6,446 nt of DNA from NCBI GenBank assembly GCA_945869245.1, contig CAMBOY010000184.1:1-6446 (forward strand). The letters are read 5' to 3'. The stretch is from Hydrogenophaga intermedia. GTDB taxonomy: Bacteria; Pseudomonadota; Gammaproteobacteria; Burkholderiales; Burkholderiaceae_C. The translations under genes were made by a program, and so were the position numbers. Positions 5,720 through 6,446 of this stretch are shown one piece after another. Position 1 is the first letter of the stretch; every line of letters begins with the position of its first letter. The notes below the pieces were generated by a model. That model did no database searches, was not told the DNA's origin, and was given only the letters and a program-made list of their open reading frames with translations.

Positions 5720-5739
5720 GGAATCCCGGATAATTCCGG
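5720..5739 (+). promoter_or_regulatory. Overlapping dyads in the ahcY-fpr divergent region (candidate operator)
   Basis: Two nested inverted repeats overlap here: GGAAT-8 bases-ATTCC (5720-5737) and CCGGA-TAAT-TCCGG (5726-5739). The spot lies between the predicted ahcY -10 box and the fpr start, and GATAAT (5729-5734) inside it could serve as a weak -10 box for fpr. No regulator can be named. Apart from this, the riboswitch and its flanks, I see nothing else in the 5521-5804 intergenic region. Confidence 0.3.
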
Positions 5740-5804
5740 TTGCCCTTTTGATCGCACCGCGCGCTGTGTCTGCGCGCCAACGTGCCCCACCCCCCTTAGC
5801 CACT

Positions 5805-6446
5805 ATGAGTGCCTTTCACGAAGAGCGCGTCCTGAGCGTGCACCACTGGACCGACCGTCTGTTCTCGTTCACCACCACGCGCGACACCGCGCTGCGGTTT
5901 TCGAACGGCCACTTCACCATGATCGGCCTGAAGGTGGACGGCAAGCCGCTGCTGCGCGCCTACTCCATCGCCAGCGCCAACTACGAAGAAACGCTGGAGT
6001 TCCTGAGCATCAAGGTGCCAGACGGCCCGCTCACCTCGCGCCTGCAACACATCCAAGTGGGCGACAACATCATCGTCGGCAAAAAACCCACCGGCACCCT
6101 GCTGATCGACTACCTGCTGCCCGGCAAGCGCCTGTACCTGCTGGCCACCGGCACCGGACTGGCGCCCTTCATGAGCGTGATCCGCGACCCGCAGACCTAC
6201 GAAAAATTCGAACAGGTGATCTTGGTGCACGGGGTGCGCGAGGTGAAGGAACTGGCGTATCACGATTACATCACCCAAGACCTGCCCAAGCACGAGTTCC
6301 TGGGCGAGATGATTGCGCAGCAGTTGCTGTACTACCCGACCGTGACCCGCGAGCCCTACAAAAACCAAGGACGGCTGACCACCGCCCTGGACACCGACCA
6401 GATCGCCAAGACCCTGGGTGTGCCGCCGCTCAACGCCGCCGAAGAC
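5805..6446 (+). CDS. fpr: Ferredoxin/flavodoxin-NADP+ reductase, N-terminal 214 residues (cut by window edge)
   Basis: Fpr is a cytoplasmic FAD enzyme that exchanges electrons between NADP(H) and ferredoxin or flavodoxin, feeding reductive biosynthesis and oxidative-stress defence. The frame is open from the ATG at 5805 to the window end. The FAD-binding domain carries RAYSIAS (51-57) and GPLTSRL (74-80). The NADP-binding domain carries ATGTGLAPFMSVIRD (114-128), VHGVR (141-145) and YYPTVTRE (176-183). By eye it follows Azotobacter vinelandii Fpr (about 258 residues) closely from its N-terminus, so about 44 C-terminal residues lie outside. MSAFHEERVLSVHHW is the expected N-terminus. An in-frame GTG at 5766 is less likely because the added residues are Pro-rich. 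No Shine-Dalgarno is visible; the leader is C/T-rich. It is divergent from the ahcY operon. Confidence 0.93.
   Translation, partial: MSAFHEERVLSVHHWTDRLFSFTTTRDTALRFSNGHFTMIGLKVDGKPLLRAYSIASANYEETLEFLSIKVPDGPLTSRLQHIQVGDNIIVGKKPTGTLLIDYLLPGKRLYLLATGTGLAPFMSVIRDPQTYEKFEQVILVHGVREVKELAYHDYITQDLPKHEFLGEMIAQQLLYYPTVTREPYKNQGRLTTALDTDQIAKTLGVPPLNAAED

Noticed and set aside
5796..6368. Minus-strand open frame opposite fpr
   Set aside because: It is antisense to a clear Fpr reading frame and has His/Gln/Val-rich composition with no domain signal.
1..6446. CRISPR array, tRNA or rRNA genes, prophage or toxin-antitoxin module
   Set aside because: No spaced direct-repeat series, cloverleaf-like sequence, rRNA segment or recognisable module was found on either strand.

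Overview
The window looks like a chromosomal segment of a high-GC betaproteobacterium, most likely Burkholderiales/Comamonadaceae. The basis is protein similarity judged by eye, strong G/C third-position codon use, and an SAH riboswitch in front of ahcY; no database search was possible.

Layout, right to left along the minus strand: a 284-bp divergent intergenic region (5521-5804) holds a well-conserved S-adenosylhomocysteine (SAH) riboswitch reading leftward. It heads five tightly packed minus-strand genes: ahcY (SAH hydrolase), tlyA (rRNA 2'-O-methyltransferase/hemolysin family), metF (methylene-THF reductase), an rlpA-like septal lytic transglycosylase, and metY (O-acetylhomoserine sulfhydrylase). 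Spacings are 60 bp, a 16-bp overlap, 32 bp and 26 bp, with no convincing intrinsic terminator inside, so one transcript is likely. To the right, on the plus strand, lies the start of fpr (ferredoxin/flavodoxin-NADP+ reductase), cut off by the window edge about 44 residues short of the expected end.

Downstream of metY comes about 200 bp of lower-GC sequence (about 50% by hand count) with an unrecognised minus-strand reading-frame fragment. It abuts the end of an IS30-family insertion sequence whose transposase N-terminus runs off the left edge. The IS transposase points the same way as the operon.

Functionally, the operon is a homocysteine/methyl-cycle unit. AhcY removes SAH and yields homocysteine, MetY makes homocysteine from O-acetylhomoserine and sulfide, MetF supplies the 5-methyl-THF that remethylates it, and TlyA is a SAM user that produces SAH. 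The cell-wall enzyme RlpA is the odd passenger. The most interesting regulatory detail is a set of four complementary hexamers between the riboswitch and the ahcY start. They could form mutually exclusive pairings that hide or expose the ahcY Shine-Dalgarno sequence.
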